Below the pieces are notes generated by a model. That model was not told where the DNA came from, searched no databases, and saw nothing but the letters and a program-made list of their open reading frames with translations. This document shows, one piece after another, positions 51,932-64,000 of a stretch of DNA of 64,000 nucleotides. The position numbers were made by a program, and so were the translations under genes. This DNA comes from Artocarpus heterophyllus (Eukaryota > Streptophyta > Magnoliopsida > Rosales > Moraceae), in assembly GCA_025403435.1 (NCBI GenBank), contig CM046333.1, positions 13,975,770 to 14,039,769 of the forward strand, written 5' to 3'. Positions within the stretch are counted from its first letter, which is position 1; every line of letters starts with the position of its first letter.

Positions 51932-52094
51932 AGGACACCAACTCTAGCCTTAAATTTTTTAATATAAATAATAACTTATACAGCATGTGGGTTATCATTC
52001 TTTTATTAGTAGACATTTAAAAGATTGTTACTTCAATTAATATAACAAGATTAGTGAAATGAATATAAAAAATTAAATTTAGAGTTTGTGTCTC
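51932..52094. mobile_element. Tourist-like MITE
   Basis: Ends GGACACCAACTCTA and TAGAGTTTGTGTCTC are inverted repeats flanked by TTA (51929-51931) and TAA. AT-rich interior, no coding capacity. Confidence 0.7.
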
Positions 52095-53027
52095 TAACAA
52101 AACTCTATATTGGTTTGTTGATTCACATAAAATGTGAGAATATAGGTTCGAAATTTCCAATTGATAAATAGAAATGTGCATAAAAATTTAATTTAAGTCA
52201 TAAACAGTTAACAATAGTTACAATAAAGCTAAATATATAAACGGGATACTAAGTAAAAAAAAATAAATTAAAATTAAAAATATTTTTTTAAAAAAAAGAA
52301 TATCATATGTAGAAAGTAGTGACAAAACTATTTGACTTAAAAGGACTAAATATAAACAGGATACTAAGCCAGAACGGCTAAATTACAGTGAAAAATACTG
52401 AAAATACGAAAATTTTAAGAAAGGAAATATTGCATTCAGAAATAGAAACAAAAACTATTCAACTAAAGAAACTAGGAATCACAAATGGATTTGGAATCAG
52501 AGTTTCTTGGATCAAGTTATTACCAAATAAAAAACTAGGACACGTGTTTAAGGTCTAAACGACAGAATTAGCCAAAAAAGGCATTCACATGTTTTCACTT
52601 GAAAAAAAAAATAGACCTTTTTCCCCAAATATGACATCTGCACTACCTGTCTTCATGGTCAGATGACTATTGATTCATCTCTATTAAGTAAGGTCGATGT
52701 AACATGATCAAATCATAAAATTATAATAATCAGAGAAAAAAAGCTCGTAAAATTATAACAAACATCTTAAAAAATAATCCCATCTTTAGTTCCATCAAAA
52801 GCAATCCAAACTTAAATTTAATAGCAAATCAATTCAGTGCATCAACTGAAATTATTACAACTTAAACAGTACGACTCTCCTGGACTCATCCACAGAGGAA
52901 AATGTCTATAAAAACTTATTCAACGATATTGAGTTTAATAATTAAAGAAAAGGCATTATTATCATGAGAAGACAAAGCCCGGCCCTTTTACATGTTCATC
53001 CTGACTCGGTGATCAGATTTCCATCCA

Positions 53028-56000
53028 TCATCTGTTCCCTGCAAATCAAACAATAAATTGTGTTTAATTAAGATAATTATACATGTGAAAATCAGGAGCA
53101 CTTTTATGAAGATAAATATAATTCAGGAATTTGAAATTTACATTTTTTTTGGTTGAGTGACGCAAACACTCGGAGATGGGGGTCAATGGGAAGACCCATA
53201 TCTTCATATTTTGGGTCATAAACACCATTTGTTATGATCCTCCTGAAATACAACATAAGTAATATTCATTCGGTCAATATTATATATATATATATATATA
53301 TGAATTTTTTATGGATTAATTTTAAAATTGTAAAAATTAACTAGAATTGAAATTAGGTAAATAGAAGAAAAATCGTTTTTATCCCCGCAAAGTTATAACC
53401 TCATTACTTGTAAAACTGTATGTCTTAATTTATTATGTAGTATATTTTTTTAGAATAGGTCCTACTGTTTGTTAGTAATATGGTTATAACACATCGAGTT
53501 AATTAAGATTAGTCAAATAGAAATATAACCTTGAATTATTATTAGGTTGACTGGACACGTTAGCGCGGTCAGCTTCATTGTTTTCTTCAAATCGAGGGGT
53601 CCCGAACTTGATCCCGTTTTCAGTAACAAAATCAGCTGCGACTGACTCACTTTCTTTCCCAACAGCTTCTTGATTATCCCTCTGTACGATATTTGAACAG
53701 AATAATGGTTATAAAAAATCAATACAGTAATACAAAATTTTATACCCTTCGAAGAAAAAAAAAATCTTATTCTACATTTGAAATAATTATAGTACTACCT
53801 AATTAAATAAGTTTTAACAAAATTTTGAGGGGATAAAATTAATATCTTTTCTGGGAGAAATAATTATTTAATAAAGTGGGTGTACAACATCATCCTGCAT
53901 AATTGTTATACATGTCCGACACATAATTGATATTTAAATGATTTTATTTATTATAATTTTAATAATAATAAAAAAAATTTACCCTGACTCGTTTGGATAG
54001 CATTGACATGGACTCTCCAATTCCAAGTCGTTTTGGAGCACGAAAAGTACGTCCACCCAGACCATATATTACTTCTCCCTAAAAAAACGTAAATATATAT
54101 TAGACTTATTTATAGGGAGTTTGGGAATATAATCAGAACCATAAGTTAAAATAAAAATACCATAGCATATAAATGAAAACAATGTGAAAAAATTAGTTAG
54201 AACCATAATTTACTGTTCTAGAATCTCAAACACCCTATTAATAAAAAGTCAATATAATGTTTATTTACTAATTCTTGTTTAGAAGAAAAAAAAAAATATA
54301 AGGTAGGAGATTGATCAAGGTTTCCTATTAATACCCTAGCAATGTACGTACCAGCTCTTTCATAGGTGAAGTTACAAATTGGTCAGGAATATTTGGCACT
54401 CCAGTATTCAGAATTCCACCCTCTTGCTGATGGTTAAGATTGTTCTAAATATTAAAAAAAAAGGTTATTTAATTATGTTAGTTAATATGTTAAAAAAAGA
54501 TTATTTCTGAAATTGACTATTAATTATAAGCGAGAAAGATTATTACTTGTTCAGTTTGTGAGTTCAGGATCTGACTATGACCTGGCAGAATTGTGCCCTT
54601 AACACTACTACCAGTACTCATCTCTTTTGGGAAACCTTTTTCAGTACTCTGTGCTAATCTACAAAATTTATAACTACCATATGAGAACATGATTAAAATA
54701 TTAAAAAAAAGAATTTTAAACTGAAATTAATTAATCTTTGAATAATTAAAATTTACCTTTTCATCAAAGATTCAATAGGGTCAGGATTATTAGCCACTAC
54801 TGCAGAGAGTAGATCATTGTTCTGTTGGCTTCGTGCTCGGGACCTATATTATTAATTTAGAAAACAAAACTAAAAAATAAGAATAAAAATAAAAATCGCA
54901 TATATTCACCGGAAATAAGGGAAAAAAATGTAAAAGCTTCGTACCTAGTAAGGATGGAGGGCTTTGGTATTCTAGAGGCACGATGCCGCTCCACCACATT
55001 AGCAAGCGTTTGGGGCTCCCGCTGATTAGTGCCGTTGGACAACCTTCGGGAGAATTTTATAAGGAAATAGAAAAAGAGAGAAATTATAATTACTTTAATA
55101 GGAACAACAGCTTGGCTTAATTAACAACAGTATACCTATTTTACGACTTAATTCTTGTCACTAACTAAAAGTGCATAAAACAAAGATATGCAAGAAGATT
55201 ACACCCACTTATTACCTAGACAGTGAGGAAGGTCCACTGCTAGTAGGCGTCGCGCTGGTGGCAGTCACGGAATTTTTAAATATTCTTGTGGACCAGTCAT
55301 GTTCGGGGTCACCGGTGATTGGTTAACTTGTTGTGCTTCAGCGTCCAACGTCGGTGAGATCCTAATTAAGATCAAGATAGCCAAGAAGGTAAATACCAAT
55401 GCGTCAATTATTTGCAACACAAAATTAAGAGAGAGATTGGAAATAAAGTTGACGAGGGATTTTTTCTTTTTTGATTATTTACCTTTTTACACCCTATATT
55501 TTAGGTTTTGTTTTTTAATCTAATTGACTATATACTTTTAGATTAGATTAGATACATAAATTTATACATTTTTCCTATCAATCTTTAGTTTTGACCTAAA
55601 AAATTTATCCAAAATACCCTCAAATTGAAAAATAAGAGAGGTTTAAGAACTTAATAAACTTATTAATAAGATTTTTTTCTAACTCAAAAACATATGAAAT
55701 ACGCTAAAATGGGTGTTTTGTATGATTTTATTTTTGTTTTTTCCTATTTTTTGAAATTTTTATTTTTTTAGTTTTTTTAAAGGTCAAAATCAGCTATGGA
55801 TTGTATATTAAATCTTATTTGAAGGTATAAATTCGACGACATAAAAAACTGAACATATAATTTTTAAATCAACCTAAAATAGATGGTATAAAAAGATAAA
55901 TATCTATTTTTAAAAAATGTTACCTTGAAGACATGGCATTCGATTGATCAGGTATTACAGATGTGTTTGTTGCTGGCTGCACTTCGTTAGGTTGTTGACG

Positions 56001-58852
56001 AGGATAAGAAAAATATGGAGGCCTAAATTCATATAATAAATAAATCACCCTTTAGTTGTCGTATCTAGACTAATTAAAGAGATTTAATGTTACATTCGCA
56101 AAATATATATATATGTATACACACATATCAGACGTTAATAATAACAGTTTTGTCGGAACCCCACACACACATATAATATATATATATACACACACAGAGA
56201 GGGGTAAGAAAGACAAGTACGAACCTTGAATTGAAAGAAACTTCAGGCAGTATCGGGTTATGAAGTAGTGACTGGTCATGCGCAGCAGGTGCGATATTTG
56301 AGGGCTGGTTATTAGTATAAAAATACGAAAGATTTTGGGGCCTAAAACGTAAAAAAAAAAAAAATAATTAATTAATTAATGAAAATTATTATAAGGAAAA
56401 AATTACAGCGTGCTTGCTTCGTATGCGTGTACTGATATTCGTATGTGTGTACTATCAGTAATTACTTCGGCGACAACAAAAATATCAAAATCTTTAAAAG
56501 ATACCCCAGAGGCGAAGAGTACTCCAAGATATTTGTGTCAAAAGCAATATTTGCCATTGGTGGAACTTGGCCAAATTGTTGAGGTTGAGTAGGTAAGTAT
56601 TGTGGCCTAAAATATCAAATGTAGAGTCAAATCAACATTTTTTTTCGTCGTCTCTATATGCATAGGACTTAACAAAGTAACTATTGGAAACTTAAAAAAT
56701 TTATGAGGAATTATGAGTCTAAATATATACCACGATCCGGCAGAAGTATTCGGCAGATTATAAGCAGCATTCAGCATACCGAAGGGAGCAAACATGGCTT
56801 GTTGTGGGTTGACCAGCTGAGAATTTTGATTGGCAACTCCTGTTCCAATCATCTGCTAATTACAACATAAACAGATTTATACGATGTCAAAGTCAACGAT
56901 GGAGCCAAAACTTTTTTTTATAGTGAATGTATTATGAAGAAAATTAACTATATATTTGAATTATTGAGTGGGGCATAATTAAAGTTTTTCATATAAAAGT
57001 ACAACAACATACTTCAATTATTTTGTGAAGGCACAACAGCATATTTAAATTATTTTGTGGGAGACAGTTTGTAATCTTTTTTCAAAATAGGGGTAGTAAA
57101 ATCCCGATTTAAGAAAATGGGTAGAAGCAAGTACCCTATTAATTACGACAAGGCTCCACCAATGGTCAATGTAAATAAGTTTTCAAATTTAAAATGTGGT
57201 AGGATTAAGTTATAGTTCACAATATCCAACAAATTAGTCTTGTAATCAAAAGTCAAAGTTACTAGAGTACTTACAGTGTTTTGAGGGAACGAATTTGATA
57301 AGAGGGATGGTTGCTGGCTAATGTTGCTGTCCATGAAATTGTTGTTTGTCATGATGTGGGATGGTTGAATATTGTTTGTGCCATATTGACCAATCGCACC
57401 CATACTTCGAGACCTAAAAAGGTTTAATTTTGAGCACATATGCAGTCGAAAAATTAAAACATAAAATGGTCATAGAGACATGGAAAAAGATTTTGACAAC
57501 TAACATCACACTAAACTAAAAGTGCACCAATAAAATATAGCACCTAGTTTTAGTTAACATACACAGGCAAATATTGCTCAAGAAGTACTGGAGGAACATT
57601 TTCAGAGAAAGCAAAGAAGGGATACATCAGATTGGGCTGATGAACATCTTCTTGACGAAATGGCTGAAGAACCACACTTTCCTGCTGTGCCGTTGACATT
57701 CCCATCTGAATTTCATGACAATTATAACAAATATTTGCAAGATCAATGGAGCAGGTTAGCTTCTGTATTTTATTTTATTGATATATGTTACACAAAACAT
57801 ATACACTTAAATTTCAGTGAGTGTAAATGACACATACCGTAACAACGGGCAGTGAATTGCCATTGAAAAAGGATGACGAGGATCTTGGAATATCTGTCGC
57901 ATTTGGAGAATTAATCCCAAGAGTGCCATTTTGGCTTCGAAGTTGGAAGCTTGATAATGTAGGTTGTATCATCAGGTTCTGGTTAGGGCTAGCGGAGTTG
58001 GACCAATTACTTCCAGCCAATGACCTTAACACTGGGTGTCGGTAGTCCTTCATATATGTACATGACAATAGAAGATCATTACAAGGGACACGATGTGTAT
58101 TATATTAACACAAAAACCATAACATCGTATATATTGACAACAAAATAACTAATTTGTTATAATAGACATATAAAAGGCTATTATTAATCATAAAAAAAAC
58201 AAAGAGATAGGTACATTATATATACACTAATATGTGGATTAGGATTCGAGTATAAAAAATATAAATATATACCATTAATGTTGGTGGATAGTGTTGGGGA
58301 GCTCCAGCCACAGCAGGACTGCCGGAGGATATAGTTCGCAATGGCTGCATGTTTGGAGCATTAACTACAGCAGTGCCTGAGCTAATTTCACCCCTATTAT
58401 CATCCTGTGCATGATTTATTAGGCCCAAATTCTGGTTCTGGGGTTGTCCAAGCTCCGATTCATTGTCCTGATCATCAACATAATAAATACTATTATGCGT
58501 CAAAATCATCTAAATTCTTCAAAAAAAAAAAACGAAAAAAAAAAAATCGCTATCATTACCTCGGATTTGGACAATGAAGGGTTATCATCAGCAAATGAAG
58601 AACTAGTCCGCAGCGGTGGCATGTTTGGTCCATTCTGAGGAGGCAAATCCGGGTCAGAGATCGTAGGGCTACTAGCATTAGTAAACACCGAAGCGGTGAC
58701 GTTTTCAGTCTCCTCCCCCGAGCTTATCACTTCATCACTCTCCGGAGCCTGCTGATCATCAGTACTGCTGCCGCATGATGATCCTCTTTCAGCCTGGTCT
58801 TGCCGCTCCTGCTGTATACATATCTTATAAAGGTTATTGCAACGTATGTGTG

Positions 58853-58883
<31 letters not shown>

Positions 58884-59063
58884 CGAAACGTAACGTACAA
58901 TATTATTGGGGATCATGTCTATTAATCCAGTTTCGTTTTGTTGTATCAGATTAGGCATCTGAATAGTCTCGTTGTTAACCAACTGATGATGATTTGTCTC
59001 CACAAAAATTGAGTTGAACTCCGAAGGGAGTCGTTGAACAGCAGCCGAGTCGATGTTGTCCAT
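53028..59063 (-). CDS. Unrecognised Ser/Asn/Gln/Pro-rich protein, about 813 residues, 19 coding exons, one frameshift
   Basis: Coding exons (minus): 58899-59063, 58560-58811, 58273-58467, 57838-58047, 57563-57705, 57275-57413, 56731-56852, 56505-56606, 56225-56341, 55924-56022, 55216-55361, 54945-55043, 54757-54843, 54547-54658, 54352-54444, 53983-54078, 53530-53681, 53142-53242, 53028-53038. Borders are GT-AG and phases join, except that the 55216-55361 exon is one base short in the T run near 55271-55275. The first ATG follows a 12-base leader after the 5'-UTR intron. Residues 1-450 are low-complexity and rich in Asn, Ser, Gln and Pro, with no membrane segment. PNMPPLRT (about 117-124) and PNMQPLRT (about 177-184) show an exon duplication. 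The C-terminal third is more conserved-looking: VVERHRASRIPKPSILT, YGLGGRTFRAPKRLGIGES, GVYDPKYEDMGLPIDPHLRV. It looks like a nuclear or transcription-related protein, but that is a guess; family unknown. The last splice follows an 8-A run, so the C-terminus is uncertain. Confidence 0.8.
54113..54237. mobile_element. Tourist-like MITE in an intron of the 53-61 kb gene
   Basis: Ends TAGGGAGTTTGGGA and TCTCAAACACCCTA are inverted repeats, flanked by TTA on both sides (54110-54112, 54238-54240). Confidence 0.8.
55475..55902. mobile_element. Inverted-repeat element in an intron of the 53-61 kb gene
   Basis: TATTTACCTTTTTACACC and ATATTTTAGGTT on the left pair imperfectly with AACCTAAAATAG and GGTATAAAAAGATAAATA on the right, giving arms of about 33 bases. 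It fills most of intron 55362-55923. Confidence 0.7.
56894..57164. mobile_element. hAT-type MITE in an intron of the 53-61 kb gene, 271 bp
   Basis: Ends CAACGATGGAGCC and GGCTCCACCAATG, with an 8-bp target duplication GTCAAAGT/GTCAATGT (one substitution). Same family as 38576-38860. Confidence 0.8.
58847..58883. repeat. (GT)n microsatellite in an intron
   Basis: Two (GT)n runs broken by one TTT lie in the intron between 58812 and 58898. Confidence 0.9.
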
Positions 59064-60052
59064 TTTGAGATGAGTCTGCATGGTTGGAAAATAATTTAAA
59101 AGTAGAAAACTATGTGACAAAAAGGTAAAAATTAATAATTTGACAAAAATTGTGGTGTCTTGTAACACGTTGGGATTGGGATTAATATCCCATGTAGCCA
59201 GATTCAATCCTAAGAAATGGAACGTTAATAAAAGCTATCCCAAATATGATGGTGAATTTTTTCCTAATAATTTAGGGTGAAAATTTTACATGTTAGACCA
59301 TATTTTTCAAAAATATTTATTCATATCATACTTAAAAGAGATTGTGTCATACTATTATTCATATTACATACATAAGTTATGCCATACTTAAAAATATGCA
59401 GAATTAATGAAAAATAAATTTTTAAAAAATAACATTTATGAAAATTCCTTTAATTTCAGGGTATATGTGGATCTCGTGTTAGTCTCAACATGTGATTTAC
59501 ACTGAATGATATTAAGAAAAAAAATTATGTTAAGAAATAAAAAATGTTAATCACTAACGTACTTAGCACATAAATATTTGCATAGTCCTTAAAATGCAAC
59601 ATAAAAATTAAATGTATAGAATTTTATTATTAATTGAGATTTGAGGGATTATAATACAAACATATGTAAGTTATTGTGACAATTATAATCTATTAATCAC
59701 AAATATTTTTGGAGAAATTTTGGAGAAGATAAAAAAAATACTAGGATTGCACAATTATACATTGTCGGATCACATCAAAATCATACTAAATTTAAATAAA
59801 AGTATTTAAATTTATTGAAGCTTGAAGATTTGACAATCCTAACTGATACCATAATAATAAGGGTTTTTTATTACCTTAATTACCAACAAATACTCCAAAT
59901 ATATTTTTTTTCATTTTCTTACAATTTTCTTCTTTTCCAAATATACAAGAATTTTTTTGTATGATTTTATTTTTCCAAAAGCTGCACTAAATAATTTTTC
60001 ATAATTGAGACAGAAAAATAAGCAAATTTTATGATAGACTATAAGAAAATTA

Positions 60053-60172
60053 GAGCCCATTTGTTTCGATACTTGAATCACGGTTCGAATCATTTTGCTA
60101 CAGTATTTTCTCTCACAAAAATTTAAATCTTCATTTAAATATTCTATTTAAATACTCGAACCAAACGGGCAC
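60053..60172. mobile_element. Tourist-like MITE in the 5'-UTR intron
   Basis: Ends GAGCCCATTTGTTTCGA and TCGAACCAAACGGGCAC are inverted repeats, flanked by TTA (60050-60052, 60173-60175). Confidence 0.8.
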
Positions 60173-60859
60173 TTACTTTATCATCAAAATAACATTTACA
60201 CTGTCAGATAATATTAAAATCATATAATATTAAAAAAAGTATAATAAATTAAAAATTATATGAAAATCTAACAATTTAAAATTGTGTCCAACCGATAAGG
60301 CAATTTCTCCTTATATATACTTTAAAATTCTCCAGAAAAAGTTTGAAAAAAAATAAAAAAAGTTGACTCAACCACAAAAGGGTCACAAATATTTGGTGAG
60401 GTGTGTCAGATACAGTTGGATTTTCCATACAGAGCCAACATAATGATTATGAGACATATGTGGTGAGTATATTATATGGTCATGTTGAGAGCACCACCAC
60501 TCTCTAGATTTTACCTTTTTCAACCAAATATACGTCATAACCCGACATTATAATCATGGAACAATTAGATGAAGAGAAAACTATAAATAATCAAGACCTC
60601 CAACATAAGGGGAAAAGAAAGAGAGAGAGATAGAAAAAACTTATAGATAAATAGACTAGTTAACAAATTAATCCTTACAAATTTGTAATAACAATTTTCT
60701 GTTGATTGAGGCTCAATGAAAGTACGGCATAGAGATGTAATTTACGATGGCTTATATGCAATCAAGAGAATCTAATCTAAATATGAGAAAAATAAAGGAA
60801 CACAAATATAATAATAACTTTAAAAAATGAGTGAAAAAGTCAGCGAAATCGATACATAC

Positions 60860-61025
60860 TTCGCCTGCAGCAATGGCTTCCTTCAGTTTTGCCGACAGCC
60901 TTAACGAGGAGCAAAAGAGATAGTACTCTGCACTATGAAGGGTTTAGATATTTGAGGAGCTATGTTAAATTAAAAGGAGGGAAGGAAACAGAACTATATT
61001 GAAGGACGAAAATTTTAGAAATGAG
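60860..61025 (-). other. Probable 5'-UTR exon of the 53-61 kb gene
   Basis: Ends at donor GCGAA|GTATGT (60860/60859), which can join the acceptor before 59075 through a 1.8-kb intron. It lacks an ATG, so it is read as non-coding. The upstream edge is estimated from the TATA box. Confidence 0.55.
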
Positions 61026-61053
61026 GATACATGAATGTCTTATAGTTCATGAG

Positions 61054-61061
61054 TATTTATA
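61054..61061 (-). promoter_or_regulatory. TATA box of the 53-61 kb gene
   Basis: TATAAATA on the minus strand, about 30 bases before the inferred transcript start and just upstream of the leader exon. Confidence 0.55.
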
Positions 61062-61512
61062 GGCAAAAATGCACATGAAATTTGTCCAAAGAAAAAATTG
61101 AATTCCAGTAAAGTGAATTTGTTTTTGGAATTTTTTCTTTCTTTCTTTCGTTATCGGTTTTTTTGCCGATTATTTTTTATTCTTTTTTTTTTTTGGTTTA
61201 GGGGCTATTTAATTAGGAAGATGCACATAAGGGAAGAAATCCAAAATACCAAAACCTCACAAATTTTCATATTTAATAAAAGAACGACGTCACATTGATC
61301 CACCACTACCAATGTCTTGCACAAAATGACGTATACAAAAAAGTAGACTTGCGCCCTTTGGCAACACAAAATCCTCTTCAGATATGGAAGTAAATGATAT
61401 ACCATAATTGCGTCGTTCTATTTTCATTTTCTCTGAGAAGACAAAGGTTACCATTTTGCCTATATATGTTGAGTGAAATCCTAGCAATTCTCAAACAGAT
61501 GCACAAATTTAC

Positions 61513-63263
61513 TGTTAGGATGAATGCCCTTAAAACGTGTGATGTTTTGTAAAGGACATATTAATAAATAAATAAACAAAGGGAATTATTTTATTATATT
61601 TATGTGCATATATTTTGAATACTTTATAAATATCATTAAAATTTTTTTAATTATCTATGCGATCTTAAATATTATATATAAATGTTAAAAACAAGAGAAT
61701 GATATTTAAGATATTGATAATTAAAATGACCAGTAATATATAATTATCATTATAACTAATTATTCAATTAAAGTATGGCATCTTTAATTGACATTACTGG
61801 TGCAAGTTATTTCCATTGAGAATGGAATAGTCTTATACGAACCGTTAATATAATGAGTTATTAAATGAGTGCATTGTGCATAATGAAATTATGTAGTAAT
61901 GTAATATAAACAACTAATAGTTTTCATTAAATATAGCAAGTTCTAATCACATTGACTGATAATCATATATAAGATGGTCTTAATCATGAGTTATTAGCAG
62001 GACTCATATTTATCAAATTATGTCTTTTGATTTACTCTGTACGAATTTGAGAATGTAATCTTATGCCTTATATTTTGGAGGAATAGTAAAGTAAGTAGCT
62101 AGAAATGCTAATATTATAAGGTGGAATCCATTCCTTCTCTAATAAGAAGCAAATAAATAATTCTCTTGAGTATTAATTTAGATTTGGATAATAAAAACGT
62201 TCAATTCGTGGTTGAGTTCATGAGTTTATTGTTCATTACAGTACTAATGGCATTAAAGGATAAAGAATTAATTAGAGGGGTTAATGGATATTAGCTAACT
62301 CTAAGTATGAATTATTATTTATGGAGGATCAATTTATATGTAACGTCTATATCAAGTCGATAACTTTGAAGTAATGAATAATCATATATGTAATTTTAAG
62401 AGTGCAATTCCAAGGTTTTAGTGGAGTAATAGTGGAATTAATAAAAGCATAATATATGAATTAAAGATTTTAATTAATACTTTAGTTTTATTAGAGTTTG
62501 AAATTATGCGTCCATTAGTCCCCTGCCATCTTTGTAAACATTGTTTGGACAAATAGAATTATTACTTTAATTATTAATTTAGAATCATAGAGTTCTAAAT
62601 TAAATATCATTCAAAATAAATTAAATATGCATTAATTTATAATTATTAAATAATGTGATTATTTTAACAAATAAATAATAATTAATTTTGAAAGACGTAT
62701 AGTGGGTCCCACCTACTATGTGTGGCATGTAATTGCACAAGGGTTCCATGTGCAGTCCAAAGTTTTTTTCACTAAGTTTTCATATTTAGAATATTTCTTA
62801 TTTTGGATAAATCTGATTTAATTTAAAATTGAAAATTTAAATTTGTAAATAAATCAGATTACGTAACAAGCGATATTCATTCCTTCCTCTTCTATAGTGT
62901 GATTGGAGCCACATGCATTAAGAATCTCTCTGTGTGTAGCGCCATATGCAGTATAAGGAAAGGAAAACTTATATTTTTTGCTTTAATTAAATATGTGGTA
63001 TTTAAAATTAAAATAAAAGAAACTTTTAGAATTAGTTGGGTCTCACATTTTCTATAAATAAAGGAGTTCTTTATTTATTCTATACATAATTAAGAGTCTT
63101 GAAAAGAGTAATAAAATTCTCCCAAAGAGTCTAGGCATGTAGAGAGAGAAAGAAAGAGAAGAAAAGTTCTTCCATTCCTAATTTTGCTTTGCTCACGTGT
63201 TGAAGCAAGAGAGAAAAGTAAGTGCGTGATCTTTAGAAACCCTAAATTCCTTCAACGCCCACA
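61513..63263 (+). mobile_element. LTR-like sequence, probable solo or truncated LTR
   Basis: Begins TGTTAGGATGAATGCCC, has a TATA box TATAAATA at 63053-63060 and AATAAAATTC near 63107, and ends CAACGCCCACA. No primer-binding site follows and no target duplication was found, so the ends are provisional. Confidence 0.45.
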
Positions 63264-64000
63264 TGTAACACCCTCCGTTTTCTTCTAGGGACACTTATGT
63301 TAATTTAACGTTGGAATGTGATATTTAGTGCTATTATTATTTATGATAAGTAAATTAACTTTTTATTTAATAATGTCACAGGTGATGGCCTCATGGGATC
63401 GATGTGCTTGGGATATTTATGTCAAAAGTGATGATAAGCTTAATTATTGTTTTTTTAAGAGTTTTAACATGCTCTAAATTCATAATCTTTATAATGCTCT
63501 TGGGTTATGTATGCCTACAGTTATATTCTTGATGATGACATGAATTTTATTGTATATTTTCTTATTTTTATAACATTTATGATGCCATAATAATTACATG
63601 TGTAGCATTTTTTTATTATGGCATTAAGAAGTTAGATAATATAAAATGTCCAAGAGAATAATGTGAAAATTAATATTTTTGGGGTTATAGAGTAAATATT
63701 ATTGTTGTATATAAATAATTACATATTATAATTAAATTAAATTTATATTATATTATTATATATGTAGATATAATCATATCATATTATATTATATTATAAC
63801 CATTTATATATTATTAAGATATTATATTATATATTTATATTATATTATATTATATTATATATTAATAAACCTTACATAAAGGAATGGAATTATGTAAACA
63901 GAAAAAAAGGAAAAAAAAGAGGGAAAATTGAATTAGATTAGGATTAGGGTTTTTTACACTCATATAATCTTTTCTCTTTCATAAACCTATAAATATATCT
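63264..64000 (+). mobile_element. Possible start of another LTR, cut by the window edge
   Basis: TGTAACACCCTCCG directly abuts the preceding element. This start is common in plant Gypsy-type LTRs. The rest is very AT-rich, with (TATAT)n runs around 63720-63870 and no coding frame. Confidence 0.35.

Larger units (their letters stand above)
50700..53027. other. Intergenic, AT-rich, with MITEs
   Basis: No gene supported. Holds two MITEs listed separately and a degraded element with GTTTGGTA words near 50785-50900. Confidence 0.6.

Noticed and set aside
58847..58883. Thr-His repeats in the N-terminal frame of the 53-61 kb gene
   Set aside because: They arise from reading through an intron with a (GT)n microsatellite; splice sites at 58899 and 58811 remove it.

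Overview
The window is nuclear DNA of a flowering plant, most likely a eudicot. It is AT-rich, its genes have many short exons joined by GT-AG introns, and the gaps are filled with LTR retrotransposons, MITEs and microsatellites. I saw no rRNA, tRNA, CRISPR, prokaryotic or organellar gene. The species cannot be named from the sequence.

Two sulfate transporter (SulP/SULTR) genes dominate the left two thirds. A group 1 (high-affinity type) gene lies on the minus strand at 2504-6264. It has 13 exons and an intact 669-codon frame. A group 2 (low-affinity type) gene lies on the plus strand at 36444-41948. It has 12 exons, two single-base frameshifts and a clear miR395-type target site just before its ATG. 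The pair is arranged head to head, and the ~30 kb between them is mostly transposon-derived: a 838-bp hAT element, a tandem duplication, a long hairpin, a degraded Copia fragment, and an 8.2-kb Copia element (21807-30025) with a solo LTR inserted in its integrase. Group 1 and group 2 genes are also neighbours in Arabidopsis (SULTR1;2 and SULTR2;2), so this looks like an old pair pushed apart by insertions.

To the right, 44663-45686 (+) encodes a 78-residue protein resembling the C-terminal motif of ZC3H15/DFRP-type proteins. Next, 47090-50600 (-) holds remains of a small gene that I cannot name, split by a 2.2-kb LTR-like insertion. A 20-exon gene with a separate 5'-UTR exon (CDS 53028-59063, -) encodes a ~813-residue Ser/Asn/Gln/Pro-rich protein of unrecognised family. 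It has a duplicated exon motif, one frameshift, and several MITEs in its introns. The right end (61.5-64 kb) is LTR-like sequence running off the window.

The two SULTR genes work in sulfate uptake and distribution, and only the group 2 leader carries the sulfur-starvation microRNA site. I found no new multi-gene system. The items most worth a second look are the miR395 site, the cluster of one-base frameshifts in otherwise intact genes, and a 16-nt palindrome clustered in two apparently unrelated LTRs.
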